Positions 38,154-49,588 of a stretch of DNA of 64,000 bases are shown in pieces (the first letter of the stretch is position 1; the number at the start of each line of letters is the position of its first letter). The stretch is from Clavelina lepadiformis (Eukaryota; Chordata; Ascidiacea; Aplousobranchia; Clavelinidae). The translations under genes and the position numbers were made by a program. The notes under the pieces were generated by a model. That model ran no database searches. It had not been told where the DNA came from and was given only the letters and a program-made list of their open reading frames with translations. The stretch covers positions 17,739,501 through 17,803,500 of the forward strand of contig NC_135245.1 in assembly GCF_947623445.1 (NCBI RefSeq). The letters run 5' to 3'.

Positions 38154-39630
38154 CAAAATAGTAGTAGTAAATCGAATGTTTTGCTGGAAAATCGACGCAA
38201 TAAAGTCAGTAGAGTAACCAGTTACCCGAAGATGCGGCGGTACCGTATTGCTGTAATGCTTTTCAGAAGGGCCTTTACGTTTTAAGACTCTACTCGAGTC
38301 TTTTGGAAAAACCGATTTGAGGCATTTGACAAACAAGACACGAGTTAAGTTAAGTTAGTTGGTATGTGAACCTGAGCGATGCAGTGTTTCAACTGAAGGA
38401 ATGGATATTTCGGTACTTTCTAGCTGCTTGACGTATCACAATAAACTTTCTACATTGCCACATCCAAGTGCCGACTGCGGTCATTCTTGTTATTGAGCGA
38501 GATGATTGAGGTCGATGACAATTGATATGGCTCCACCACGGATGTCCTCGAAGCTAATGAATCTAAATTCAAAGCGAGATTATTTCTGGATATTTGTTTT
38601 CCCTTTGCTGAATATTACTAAATCAATCCGCATTTATCTTTCATTTGCTTTATTAGTTTGACCGTCATAGCCCAAAATATAAACGTGATTAGTTACAACA
38701 CTACATACCTGAATTGACTGATTGAGAAAGAGACAGAGTCAAAGATTGCGATGATTTTAAATAAAAGCGTGATGCACAGTAGCATTATTTCAAGAATGCG
38801 TTGTTTCAATAAGTAGGCTACTGAACCAATGTCTGTAGGTTGAATATGTCTTGTCCTGGGTTGAATTGATCGACCACCAAACTGACCTATTACAGGACAG
38901 TTCTGCCAACATTGAGTTTACTGCGCTGTATGTGTTTGGACGAACTGGAACTGTCGGAGGTTATGCTCGAAATTGTCCCAGGGTCTCGTGGATACCACAG
39001 CACTGCCATCTTCTCTTTTGGCAATGTTATCCGGCGGATTTGTTTTGCTACGCCTACAACTTTTCTTTCGTGTGCAATAAATCCTTTCCATATTAAACTA
39101 CCTAACAAGTTGACCATTGAACCTGACAAAATTGGATATATCGTCGGCGCATCGTTACCAGCTAAATCGAATAATACATCTGGTGCCACAGGATAGAAAC
39201 CCCTGGTTTTAAACTTGTTTAAGATTATCTAAACTTATTGCATTCAAACACTGTGTTCGGACGAAACAACTAGGTTGTTATAAGACTAAGTTTTAATCGA
39301 TAAAAAATAACTCGAGTCGAGTTAAAGTCTTGGAAGAAATTTCGATTAAAGGTATTTAAGTCAAGTAACGATATTTAGTCATTGAGACCCTGCTCTGCGG
39401 CCTCTAACTCACAATGTTCTAACATAGAATACAAGAGCAATGATTGTTTGCACCACAAGATCATCAGTTAGTTGCTAATCTACATTTACAGAGTATAACT
39501 TAAACATAGACACACTGCTTCGATTCAATGTAATCTATCAATTATGTGCTTATCCAAAATTCACTTTAATTCAAGATTTGGTTCAATTTAAATAAACCAT
39601 AACCAAACAAAGCAAAATCTTTTCTATAAC
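38154..39630. other. Intergenic stretch
   Basis: No supported exon. The overlapping ORFs at 38.85-39.20 kb on both strands have no family resemblance. ACTCGAGTC-type motifs recur near 38290 and 39312, echoing those at 35190. Confidence 0.4.
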
Positions 39631-40117
39631 TTATACATTATATCTCTTTAGAATCAGTTCTTTGGAAATTGGCTGAAAATATTGTTTCACCCTGTCAGGT
39701 TGAGCCAATTGTTTAGCCTCAGGAAAAGGTACTTTTCTATGTTGTTCTGAAACATTTAGATAGTTACGCAAAAACTCCATATTCTCTCGCAATGTTTCAA
39801 ACTTGATTATGTAGTCGTAGTGGATCTTACAAACGTTGCAGATTGAATGGTAGAAAGAAAAATGGGGTCGATTGGTTCCATTTGTGTCGACCAGATAGTT
39901 GACAAAATGTTCAAAAGTTGGCATACCGTTATCAGTTTTGTTTCGATGTCGTAAGTGTCTGTTTTGGTTAATTCATGCCATAATTGTTTGAAAAGATTGA
40001 AGCTGAAACCAAGAGAATCAAGCTTCAGCTTATCAACGCAAGCAGACACCATTCGGTCAAATGGATCACGGACCAAAAATAAATGTGTTGTGATAAAAAA
40101 TTTATCAAGTTTTACTT
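39631..40117 (-). pseudogene. Decayed carbohydrate sulfotransferase (HNK-1ST/CHST family) copy
   Basis: The minus strand encodes the family core: L-V-R-D-P-F-D-R-M-V-S-A with D-K-L (3'-phosphate binding), then P-T-F-E-H-F-V-N-Y-L, S-I-C-x-V-C-K-I-H-Y-D-Y-I-I-K-F-E-T-L and a terminal helix, ending at 39631. The first half (to about 39970) and second half (from about 39965) lie in different frames with no intron between them; one missing base in an A-run near 39967-39970 explains it. Upstream, the frame hits a TAA right after the only good acceptor, and I found no PAPS-loop exon in the next kilobase. It is therefore probably a pseudogene related to the intact plus-strand gene at 49589-51466. 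Confidence 0.65.
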
Positions 40118-41022
40118 TAAATGATATTAAAAATTTTTATGCTAGAAAAAAAAGAAAACCATTACAGGACAAGGGCTCCCGTAATTTGATTGCAAAGACG
40201 CTGAAGTCCTGTGTTTTACCTGGATGCTTTCAATTCAGCCACTACACATACCTGTTCAGCTGGAAGGTAAAAGAAAAAAACTTTACACTATCGCATAAGA
40301 AAGAAATGTGACCGGTTTAAATTTTGCCTAATCGGATTTAGAAAGGTCACTGTATTACTAAAGTTTTAGCGAATGAAGCAATAACTAATGTTGCTTAACT
40401 ATTTTTCCGACCATGAGCTACTGTATTATTCTTAGGTCATCTTGGAGTCCCACTTCTTTAGCCTCATTATTAATTGTGTCCTTCAGGAAACTTTGGTGAT
40501 CACGCGTCGTTGTTTACCTTTAAAACTCCAATTCGAAGATAGAATTGAGATTCTTTTTCGAGGCATTACCCGAACTTGCCAGAGATATAGTCAGCGTTTG
40601 AGAGCGATGGGGCTTGCTTTGTTTAATAAGGTTTGATGTTCGTAAGGTTATTTCTAATTCTACGAGTAGCTTATTTGCATTTAAGGCAATTAACGTTAGT
40701 ATGGGCAATACAGATAGTGGAGTAATCATAATACCCACAACAGGCTATTAATAAAATTGTACGTGCAAATGTTGATCATTAAGGACAGTCAAAACCGAAC
40801 GCATAGTGGAGCTGGTTCATATCACGTATTAAGTTTTAACAGTAAAATAAAGACGGTTGAATAAAAAAAGGTCACTGGGCAGTGGTTGGATAGTACGCAA
40901 CCTACTGCATATGCAGTACAAAAGCGGCGTGACGTAGTTTCAGAAGACAAGACCTGTTTGACGGTCAACAGCAGAATTCCACTTCACATGTTCGAGCCAA
41001 CAACAACTATATTTAACTGAAG

Positions 41023-41028
41023 TTTATT
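41023..41028 (-). promoter_or_regulatory. Poly(A) signal AATAAA for the selenoprotein L mRNA
   Basis: TTTATT on the plus strand reads AATAAA on the minus strand, 73 bp beyond the SECIS element and about 700 bp beyond the stop codon, a fitting 3' end for the selenoprotein transcript. Confidence 0.6.
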
Positions 41029-41100
41029 TGCAATAAAATCCTCTTCACTGGGAAATTACGCGATTGATCGTTCAACAACCAGCACCTTCTGGCTTAGCCT

Positions 41101-41173
41101 AGATTCAGTTGTTGTTGTCATGTGACCCAACGCAGAGCTGCTTTTCTAGGTAACAGTCATTCAAACTAAATCT
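41101..41173 (-). promoter_or_regulatory. SECIS element (type II-like) in the selenoprotein L 3' UTR
   Basis: Read on the minus strand, AGAUUUAGUU (41173-41164) pairs fully with AACUGAAUCU (41110-41101), giving a 10-bp helix I with one G-U. An internal loop follows, then the 5' AUGA (41160-41157) and 3' UGAC (41120-41117) of a non-Watson-Crick quartet. Helix II is UGUUACCUAG against UUGGGUCACA, with one mismatch and wobble pairs. The apical loop starts AAAA and contains a small GCA/UGC stem. Both the core sequence and the geometry are those of a eukaryotic SECIS, which directs selenocysteine insertion at UGA. It sits about 560 nt past the stop of the gene with two in-frame TGAs. Confidence 0.82.
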
Positions 41174-41734
41174 AGATGTGCCAGAAGCGCAAGAGACTGG
41201 CCGAGTCGCCTGCTGGTAAACTGGTTAAATTTATCGATCGTGAACAATAACAAATGAAGAAACAAAGTTATTGAAACAACAATAATTACTGAATATTTGA
41301 AGGACGATGCGAGATTCAAACATTACATATACTCGCAAAGATAAATTGTACTACATAGGACAAATATGAAATGAACATGAAAATGTGTATATTTGTACGC
41401 CTGCCGGTATAATAAACAAGACGCAAATTTCACAGGATATGTCGTTGTAAGAGTAAACACTAACGTTTATACCTCAGCCAGCACGATAGTTATGACATTT
41501 CAGACAAACGACGTGCGCAACGTGGCATGATTCTAACGAATGGGATTGTCCCATGCGCGAAACTTAATCGAAATCTACTTTCAGATAAGACTTGGGCGCC
41601 GTATACCGCTGTTAACAGCAGCGTATGTCAACTCAAGGATAATTCCTGAATCTTCAAGGGCACGGACGTTAATGTCAAAAATATATATATTGCACGTGAA
41701 AGAACGCACTTAAAACGTTTTAGCTACAATTTCA

Positions 41735-43545
41735 CTATTGGTCACTGCTATTATCTTGTAGCATGCACAAGATATCTGCCACTTTTGGCCTATCCGCGGG
41801 AGTGGCGCTTCGGTAAATGAAACTGAATGTAGGTTGATTGTCTGTCATGGTCACGATGAAATTCCCTCCAAGCTGAAAGATACAAAGTCGCTTGTTTTTT
41901 GAGCGCAATGCACCGAAAGAACAATATGAATATACCTGATGTGGATCATCTTCAATGTTGGAAAACATTTTTGGTATGGGCTCCCCACGAGAGATTGCTT
42001 CTCCATAATATGATAACGATTCTGAATGGTAAACCTATGACGAAGATAGTCATAGAAAGATTTTTGATAATAAATTATCATAAGTATATACAGTTATACA
42101 CCCATAAGAGTTACATTTCTTAAAACCCACCACCTGTTTTTACTTTGCACAGATGAGTTTTTGCATACGAATGATTTTCCTTAAAGTACCTTTGCAACAG
42201 ATCGAGGCAAATTTAAGGCGGAATAGAGTTTTCGAGAGCGATCCAAAAGCATTGGAAATGACGAATTTGTTTCCTCCAACCACAATAGAGCGCCATCACG
42301 GGGACCAAAAGAAACCAGAACCACACCACAACTTTGACTGGCCAGGTCATTCTATATAAATTAATGTGCTATTTGCATATGGGTATGGCAGCATCTATTC
42401 TTAATGTTTTACACCAGGGGCGGGCAACTTCTTCGGTCGACGGGCCTGATATGAGAAAATGAAGTACTTGGCGGGCCGGATTACTGAATCGATACATTAA
42501 TCGTGTATCGATTAATCGGGTATCGTGGCCAACTGACATTAATCGTGTATCGTGGAATCGTATCCTGAACATATCCTGAATCGATACAATAATCGTGTAA
42601 CGTGGCCGACCAACAATAATCGTGTATCGTGGTCGCAGGCCACATTATCATGCAAGACCGGAAACTGTCTGCGGGCTGCTCAAAATCCCGTCGCGGGCCG
42701 TATGTTGCCCGCCACTGTTTTACACCATACTGAGGAGAACACTGACTGTATGAAATTAAGATTCTTAAAAAAGTATAGTTGTGCTAATGTTTGAACAACC
42801 CCAATCATGAGCTTATGTGAGGAAAAATCAACTTGATTTCAAAACTACCTTTGTGAATTCAAGTTCCTTTACATGGTTTCGTCATGGCAGTCAAGCGAAA
42901 TGTCTTAGCAAAACCACGAGGCATTTCTTTGTGCAATCATTGAATGGTAAAACAGACGAAAAGTCTTCACTTAAACCGGTTCTTGCATCGATCACATCAA
43001 TATCTGGAGGTAAAGGATCACCAGGTTGCAATCTGGGGCCTTGGGACACCCCCAAAGCAACGTCTTGATCTAACTTTGTTAGAAATTGATTCCATAATTT
43101 CTAAAAGAAGCAATTGTATAAAAGCAAATTAAAGAAATTACTCAAGTTAATTATCCACTCACAATTACCTCGCAATCCAACAAAGCATTCAAGGCATCTT
43201 GAACTTCTGGTATTCTATAGAGTCGACTTAACTGCTTCTCAAGCGTTTTTCTATTAGGAACGTTTGCTTGAGTGTATAGAATCGAGTAAGCTTCAATTAC
43301 ACCAAGCAGTGTTCCCAACTTGGTTTCCAAAAATGATTGTGACGATGTGACTGCATTTAGAAAAATGAACCCTTTTAAAGTGATCTTGCGTGGTGCAATA
43401 AAAACTAATATTGTAAAAAAGCATGCTCAGAATGAATATACCAAAAATAAACTCTACCTTTCAACAGATCTTCTGCCTTTTCCCTTACTTCAGATGTTTT
43501 TGATACAAAAGATGCAATAGCATGAAGAAAATGTTTATGTGACAT
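41735..43545 (-). CDS. SelL: Selenoprotein L, two selenocysteines (UxxU), six exons
   Basis: Minus-strand exons 43458-43545, 43169-43350, 42849-43100, 42190-42351, 41936-42034 and 41735-41872 join in phase to 306 residues if two TGA codons (42891-42893 and 42882-42884; residues 160 and 163) are read as selenocysteine. They sit in L-L-R-H-F-A-U-L-P-U-R, the UxxU redox motif of selenoprotein L, a thioredoxin-fold, peroxiredoxin-like protein known from aquatic animals that forms a diselenide. Coding similarity continues strongly after the TGAs: V-S-F-G-P-R-D-G-A, F-P-M-L-L-D-R-S-R-K-L-Y, then G-G-N-F-I-V and T-P-A-D-R-P-K-V. A SECIS lies in the 3' UTR. Standard gene calling would end the protein at residue 159. 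Intron 3 holds a hAT MITE. Confidence 0.92.
42415..42717. mobile_element. hAT-type MITE in SelL intron 3
   Basis: The ends are CAGGGGCGGGCAAC and, inverted, CAGTGGCGGGCAAC. The 8-bp target duplication TTTTACAC flanks both sides (42407-42414 and 42718-42725). The interior carries four or five repeats of an aatcgtgtatcgtgg-like unit and no ORF. Confidence 0.88.
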
Positions 43546-43724
43546 TGTGAGCAGCTATGATTACATGATCAAACCACGCTAAGAAAATGAAAACAATACA
43601 TACTAAAAGGAGCCTGATTGTTCTGCTTATACTCATACTTTGTTAAAATGAAACTGCGAAGCAACTCAGCCATCACATTGTTGCAAATATTTCATAAACA
43701 TAATTAAAATTGCAATAAGGAAAA

Positions 43725-44147
43725 TTATTCTTTCTTTAAAGTCTCTTGTGACTTTTTCCCAAATATTTCATCCCAGTTCACTTCTTCTCCTGTTGACGAT
43801 GCGGCAGGCGGAATTTTCGGCATTATGCCTTGCATTTTAGCACTGAACTCTTTCAAGTTTTGAACCCCCATAAGTTTCCATACAGTGAAGCAAAACAAAG
43901 AAAAACCGCCGACAGAATATAATGTCGCTCTTCCCAAAGCTCGCATCGCCAACCTTGCGCCACTTTCAAGGCCAACTTCAGGGGCAAGCCCGGAATGAAA
44001 TTCATTTGGACTCTTCTTTTTTGCTTGAGCCAGCATCATTCCGAAGCCACCTAGAGCAGCAGTACCGGCAACTCCAAAAATAAATGCGGCACTTTGCATT
44101 GGCCCAGCACTACTGTCTTTGCCATCTTCTTCTGTATTGTTCATCAC
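43725..44147 (-). CDS. TMEM242: Transmembrane protein 242 orthologue, single exon
   Basis: The intronless 140-codon frame has two hydrophobic segments (about residues 19-41 and 73-92). It carries the family landmarks A-K-K-K-S-P with a following F, L-A-M-R-A-L-G, F-T-V-W-K-L-M-G-V and K-M-Q-G-I-M-P-K-I-P, and ends in W-D-E-I-F. TMEM242 is a mitochondrial inner-membrane protein that assists assembly of the ATP synthase c-ring and complex I. The ATG at 44147-44145 is followed at once by another ATG; either could start. The stop is only 179 bp before the SelL start on the same strand, with no AATAAA between them, suggesting joint transcription. Confidence 0.85.
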   Translation of the reverse strand: MMNNTEEDGKDSSAGPMQSAAFIFGVAGTAALGGFGMMLAQAKKKSPNEFHSGLAPEVGLESGARLAMRALGRATLYSVGGFSLFCFTVWKLMGVQNLKEFSAKMQGIMPKIPPAASSTGEEVNWDEIFGKKSQETLKKE

Positions 44148-45229
44148 AATGCCGCAGGCAAAGTGAAATTATTACAAATAATAAGCGTATAGACCTATTT
44201 TTAAAGTTCTGTTTTACTTCACTGGCATAACTTGGTCCTATTATCCTTAATATCAAAGAAGCAACAGGAAGCCATTATTAATATTTTTGATACTTTAAAA
44301 CTCATTTATTTTGTCAGCAAAGGGATGAAACAGGGCATCCTAACAACTAAAGCAAAATGTTTTCTACCATGCATCCACATATATACAGCTTTAAGTGCGA
44401 TATATTTCACATAGGTCCACCCATTTCTTGACCTATAACGTTTTGTCTGCAAAAGAAATCCATACCCGGCACCGAAAAGAAACTCTGCAACTTAATACAA
44501 GTTCATGCAGACTCAGCACTTTTGTAGCCTTGGAAAATTATGTATATATATATATATATATGTTTCACGATACAAAATTTCCAAGTAAGTTATACAAATA
44601 TATTCAAGTCATAACTCACAATCCATGCGAAGAAAATTAATGAATTAGATAAATGTTAGTCAGAAACTCGAAACGTTTGAAAATAAAAGGGTTGAATTGC
44701 ATTTATGTCCAAATCGAAATGTACTGCATGGCGTAAGAGGAAAACGTCTGCTGCCAGTGGAATCAAAGATATATTTTACCGCTCCTGAGGAGAAAGAAAG
44801 AAACAAAAAAAACCGAAGGTAGGGAGAAAAAATTTTGTACCGAAACCACTATTACAAAAGCGTACCGATATCACTCAGAGAAATATACAACGATACCAGT
44901 CTGGACAGTATTCCTACAGCCACACTCAAATCCCATTTTTACCACACAAAGTGCCATAGATTTAGGTAAGATGTGAAAGTGACGCTAAACGGCAAAACAA
45001 TTGTAGTGCTTGCATTAAAACGCTTAGTAACTCAGTGTACAGACCAAACAGCCAAAGTCCAAACCTAAACAATTCTTTTTATCCTCTTAATTCTCTTAGT
45101 CAAGTCCTACTGCTGTACTATGTATTAGTATGCCTACTTCGCTCACTGGGTCAGCAAAATAGTGAGAAACACACAGAAAAATTTATTGAGTCCCTCAAAA
45201 GAGCCAAATAAAATTATATACATTAAAAG

Positions 45230-45775
45230 GGGGACCCACACCAATGCAAAATCACCAAATTTTTCTTGGAAAATCCACATGACAGCCTAATTACCCTTTA
45301 CCACTCTCTAATGGAAAGTTACACTCGATATTGCATACCTCTGTGGAAGCATGGTCAGAAATCTTTAATAAACAAGTTACAAATAAATCTGTAATAAATT
45401 TAAAGAAATGATAACAGGAAGCAAGACGAACAATACACTGTTGTCAATTGAGAGTTGATTTAGCCTAAAAACATGTACTTTCATACATGAATTTAGGCAA
45501 CAAAATTTATCCTCTTGCTATAACAACTTTTTTAATAAAAAAACATTCATAAATACTAGAAATAGTTCTAAATTTTATACTTTACCTTTTTTCAGCAAGC
45601 AGGTCACTCAACAGTCTTTAAAATATTAAGGACCAAAAGAATGGAATAATTTACCAGACTCTTTAAAGGAACTTACATCAACAACTGTTTTTAGTAACAA
45701 ATTAAAAGGGTATTTACTAGAGAGACAGTCTAAGAACATGTACTCCGACTGGCAGCTACTCCATTAACTCATCTT
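45230..45775 (+). pseudogene. LINE reverse-transcriptase C-terminal remnant
   Basis: Conceptual translation gives two blocks typical of the end of a non-LTR retrotransposon ORF2. One is L-Y-H-S-L-M-E-S-Y-T-R-Y-C-I-P-L-W-K near 45296-45345. The other, near 45625-45765, is G-P-K-E-W-N-N-L-P-D-S-L-K-E-L with a following F-S-N-K-L-K-G-Y-L-L. In-frame stops interrupt both. A 3' tail of tgaatgaatga near 47075 may mark the element's end. The clade (CR1/L2/Jockey-like) is unresolved. Confidence 0.65.
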
Positions 45776-48417
45776 TATCTTCATGGATATGCACTTCTAA
45801 ATTTACCATTATTTTTAAAAAGCTACGAAAAATAAGAAACAGGATATAGTTTGGCACTCTTAAGGTTAACTTTATATTTTTCGACCCAAGCTTTGCAAAG
45901 CATAAGCTTTTTCTTTTGGTGTACTGTGAAAAATACTTTTAAATCACTGTAATCAAATTGTACTTATGAGCACTTAAAAACTTTTTTAATTTTACGGCTT
46001 TCTGTAATCACTGTGGTCAGATCTTACTCGTAGACACTTATTTACGTTCACATTCCCAGAATTTTTATTAACTGACATTTTTTCTCCCGTTAGTAGACAT
46101 TGCTGTGAGTGTGCTTTTATACACAAATATTTTTGCTGTCTGTTGCACCTTGTGTATCTATATGACATGAATTGATTTTGTGTAAGCGCAAGCCTACTTT
46201 ACACACCCACACTGCCTCGTTTGTAGTTTCTATAAAAAATAAGTATTATTGCTCTCCCTCTCTTGCATCATATTCCACTCTATATCTATTTCTTTCTGTA
46301 TGTCGATTAATCTCTAAATAACCACTGTTGTACAATCAAAGCCCAGTAGTCTCTCAGACTGCGTTGTACATATTGTTTTTCAGAACAGAAAGACTTGAAC
46401 AGAACAGGATTGAAAAAAGTGACTTATTCACACCCTGGCAAAGAAGACCCAACCATGAAAAATGGATTTTCAAGATCGCTTGCTCCAAGATCCAACCGGG
46501 CATCAGATACATTCATCTCTTCCTGGCACTTACATCACTGTCGATGTATGCATATTCAATTAAATTGATCAAACAATCTGGTTGGACATGAGTGATATGT
46601 CTAACTTGCTTCTACTTCCGTTCATAACTGACCTGTGTAAAAGATTCTTACCGCATACACAGGCCACCTGAACGGAAAATCCCATGGATAGAGTTCATTT
46701 TAGTGGGGTTTTCCTTCTTCCATCCAGACACACAGGTCGGTTCCATCTTGACAGTAAAACAACGCTTATGTCCTACCAAACTAACAGCTTAACTTTTGTT
46801 TTATATTAAATCTAATTAAATGTGTTTCAATTGCGTGTTTTTGCTTTAAATTGTTTAAATAATGTGTTGGTAATTTGGGTTTGATGGCCGTGCTGAGGCT
46901 AATAACTTTTTAACATTCTCGTATTGGTCCTTAATGCACGTTTATGCCCTCTAAGCCTTGCCACATTTGCCTGTCGAATTTGTGGAAACTATTGTCAATA
47001 ACTACTAATATGTTTGCACTATCTGCGTCAGCACATATTGAAGACGAAGAATAAAATAAATGAAGTAAATGAATGAATGAAACGGGGGATTCGAAATTTG
47101 GCGTCAACCAGACGCCACAAAATAATGTAGACTTACAAACAATATTCGTTTAAAAAGTTATAAGTTATAACCCACAGTACCATATCTTTAATTTTACATA
47201 ACAGAAGAAAAAATACTCCCTGATATTTTTGCCTTAATTTCGATTGTGTCACCAAGCCGCGATTGGCGCCTTTTTCGGAAATGAAGCACCAAAAGTTTAG
47301 CGCAGTGTTGGATTCTTGTAAGAATCGGTGCTATTAACGGATCATAGAATCTCGTTGTACGCCATGTTACGTAACAAACCTTATTTTTTTATTATAAACA
47401 AACAAAAAACTATTTTTGTATCAAACGATAAAAGCTTTGTCGAAATTGGTGAAGCTTGATTCGATGAACAAGAGAACCTAACACAACAAAATCGTGCACA
47501 TTTGCATTATGTTCACAAATTGCATTGACTGCAATGAGACAAAGCTTTTTGTGGCGGTTTTCGTTCTCCTTTCGTGAGTTTCAACTAATTTACCATTGTC
47601 ATTAATACATCTGGTTAAAAGCTTTGATGCTGTTTCCACTAAACTTTCTCTTAAGTCGATCTGATCGAATATTTACCATGTTATTTACTTATACTGTACT
47701 ATTTACTTTCTGTTTGTGTAAGCATTATTAGGGTAAGCGAAACAGTTGGCATTACAATTGTGTTATACTCGTTTTAGACGAGACTCATAACGAAGAGTGA
47801 TCAAGACCAAAATAAAAACGGATGTCAATTTTGTTATAATTACAAAAAAATGCCAAAGCTTTTCTGATCTAACTTACAACAACTGTGCAATTAGTGTAAA
47901 TTAAGTATTTCTACAAGTGATGCATTTCTAGAAGTTTTTCTTGTTACGTCGCGCCCCCGCTGTGCTGGAAACCAGCTGACCGCGAGAAGAGAACACAAGA
48001 GAATAGTTAGACGAGTTAGTGATGCGTATATGAGTAAACGAAAACGATACGCTTCAATGGGGAGAGAGAGAGCAAAATTATGACAACATTACAAAAATTA
48101 CAAAATCAAACTTTATAAAACAAACATAGAAAGATAGCTGAACATGTTTTAGGAAAAGTCACCAAATTTCAAATTTCTACAGCAAACAATGCAATTGTAC
48201 GCCACGTTTTGCTGTGACTGTGTGCAGGGGAGGCCACACCTAGTGTAAATAAGGTTAACAATTGGTTCAAAATACTTTATAAAGTAAAAAGCGGTCGGAA
48301 GTTACAAAGTAAAGGCAAGAAATTTTTTTCTTTAATTTTCATACTTTGATGGACTTTTGTCTTATAGCCTATACGGTAACGGGGCTATATGTAGGCCTAG
48401 CTGGTTTGGTGACAAAT

Positions 48418-48534
48418 AATAATCACTTGGACATTTAATCACGCGACACTTAATCACGCGACACATAATCACTTGGACATTTAATCACGTGACACATATT
48501 CACTTGGACAGTTAATCACGCGACATTTAATCAC
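48418..48534. repeat. Minisatellite of aatcac(gcgacac/ttggacat)tt units
   Basis: About seven units of roughly 15-17 bp alternate between taatcacgcgacact and taatcacttggacatt forms in direct tandem. No coding frame spans it. Confidence 0.8.
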
Positions 48535-49588
48535 AGATTTACACTATCGAAAATTACAAGTCTACACATGGGAAATGTGAGCAACTGCACGAAGATAAAC
48601 TAAAATTTCACTTGATAGATAACGGTCAACTGTGTTTTGCACGCGCAGTTTCAGTGCCTTGTACTGCTTTGGAATAGAAGGTTGAGTACCAGCAATTCAT
48701 TGTAGAAACGTTGCATTGGAAGGTCTTTTTCAATTCCCTATATGAAAGTCCACAATGTCCGGTGGTGGCATTGAAAAAGCGCTTGGAGGCCAAAATGAAG
48801 AAGAATGGAGGGAACAAAGAAAAACGTGTACGTGTATCTACAACTACAATTTCCTAAAAACGATAAAAAGTATCACAAGTGCCACAACGGTAAAATATTA
48901 CTACACAATAACAAACTATACCGCAAACTAGTGCCTTAAAAATTGGATTATATAACTTTAAAATGCAGTACTTTTTAAAACTAATGGGTAAAGATATTTT
49001 CGTGACAGGTTTATATCTTATTAATTCTTTATAATTTTTGTTGTTCAATTCTACAAACAAAATCGATCTGATTTTTACGAATTCGTATTCTAAAATGTCA
49101 ATACTCTTACGAATAAGATAAGATTTTTGTCAATAAGATTTTATTCCAAATTTAGATTTCGGTGTTTTGCCATTTTTATAATATTCGTTGTGTTTGTGGT
49201 TGTGTGAGTGTAACTACTGTGAGGATAAACTATTGACTAACTTCGTTTTGAAGACATCAACTGCAGCTGATCAACTAGAGAGTGCAGATTACATTGAAAA
49301 CCAAATATGCGAATCGTAACTGTCGCGAGGCACAGTGCTCAGACAACGGAAAAATCTGAAAACTGTTGTGATAAGAAATAAAAATAACAGGTAAATAATA
49401 GGTTTTTAAAAGCGTCAGCTTTATAGTTATCTTACGGCTTTGACACAACAAAGAATGCCAACGGTTATTTTCGAGGAAAGTTATTCGAGGATTATTTTAA
49501 AGTTCATTATTTTATTAGAGAGCTGAGCATTTGATCCAAGTTAGTTGCTTAATAAGAGCGTAAAGTTGAGGAGACAGCGACGTTCAAC

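Larger units (their letters stand above)
44148..49588. other. Gene-poor, repeat-bearing stretch
   Basis: No intact gene. It contains a LINE remnant (45.2-45.8 kb, perhaps extending to a tgaatgaatgaa tail at 47085), a short TA microsatellite at 44540-44562 and a minisatellite at 48418-48534. The remaining ORFs lack similarity. Confidence 0.5.

Noticed and set aside
38851..39196. Overlapping ORFs on both strands
   Set aside because: No family resemblance or splice signals; mutual shadows.
41851..42081. 76-codon minus-strand frame over the fifth SelL exon
   Set aside because: The frame that continues SelL similarity and keeps phase is a different one.
43560..43700. Short ATG frame between TMEM242 and SelL as a possible first SelL exon
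   Set aside because: No donor/acceptor pair joins it in phase to the SelL start without a stop; it is more likely an upstream ORF or chance.
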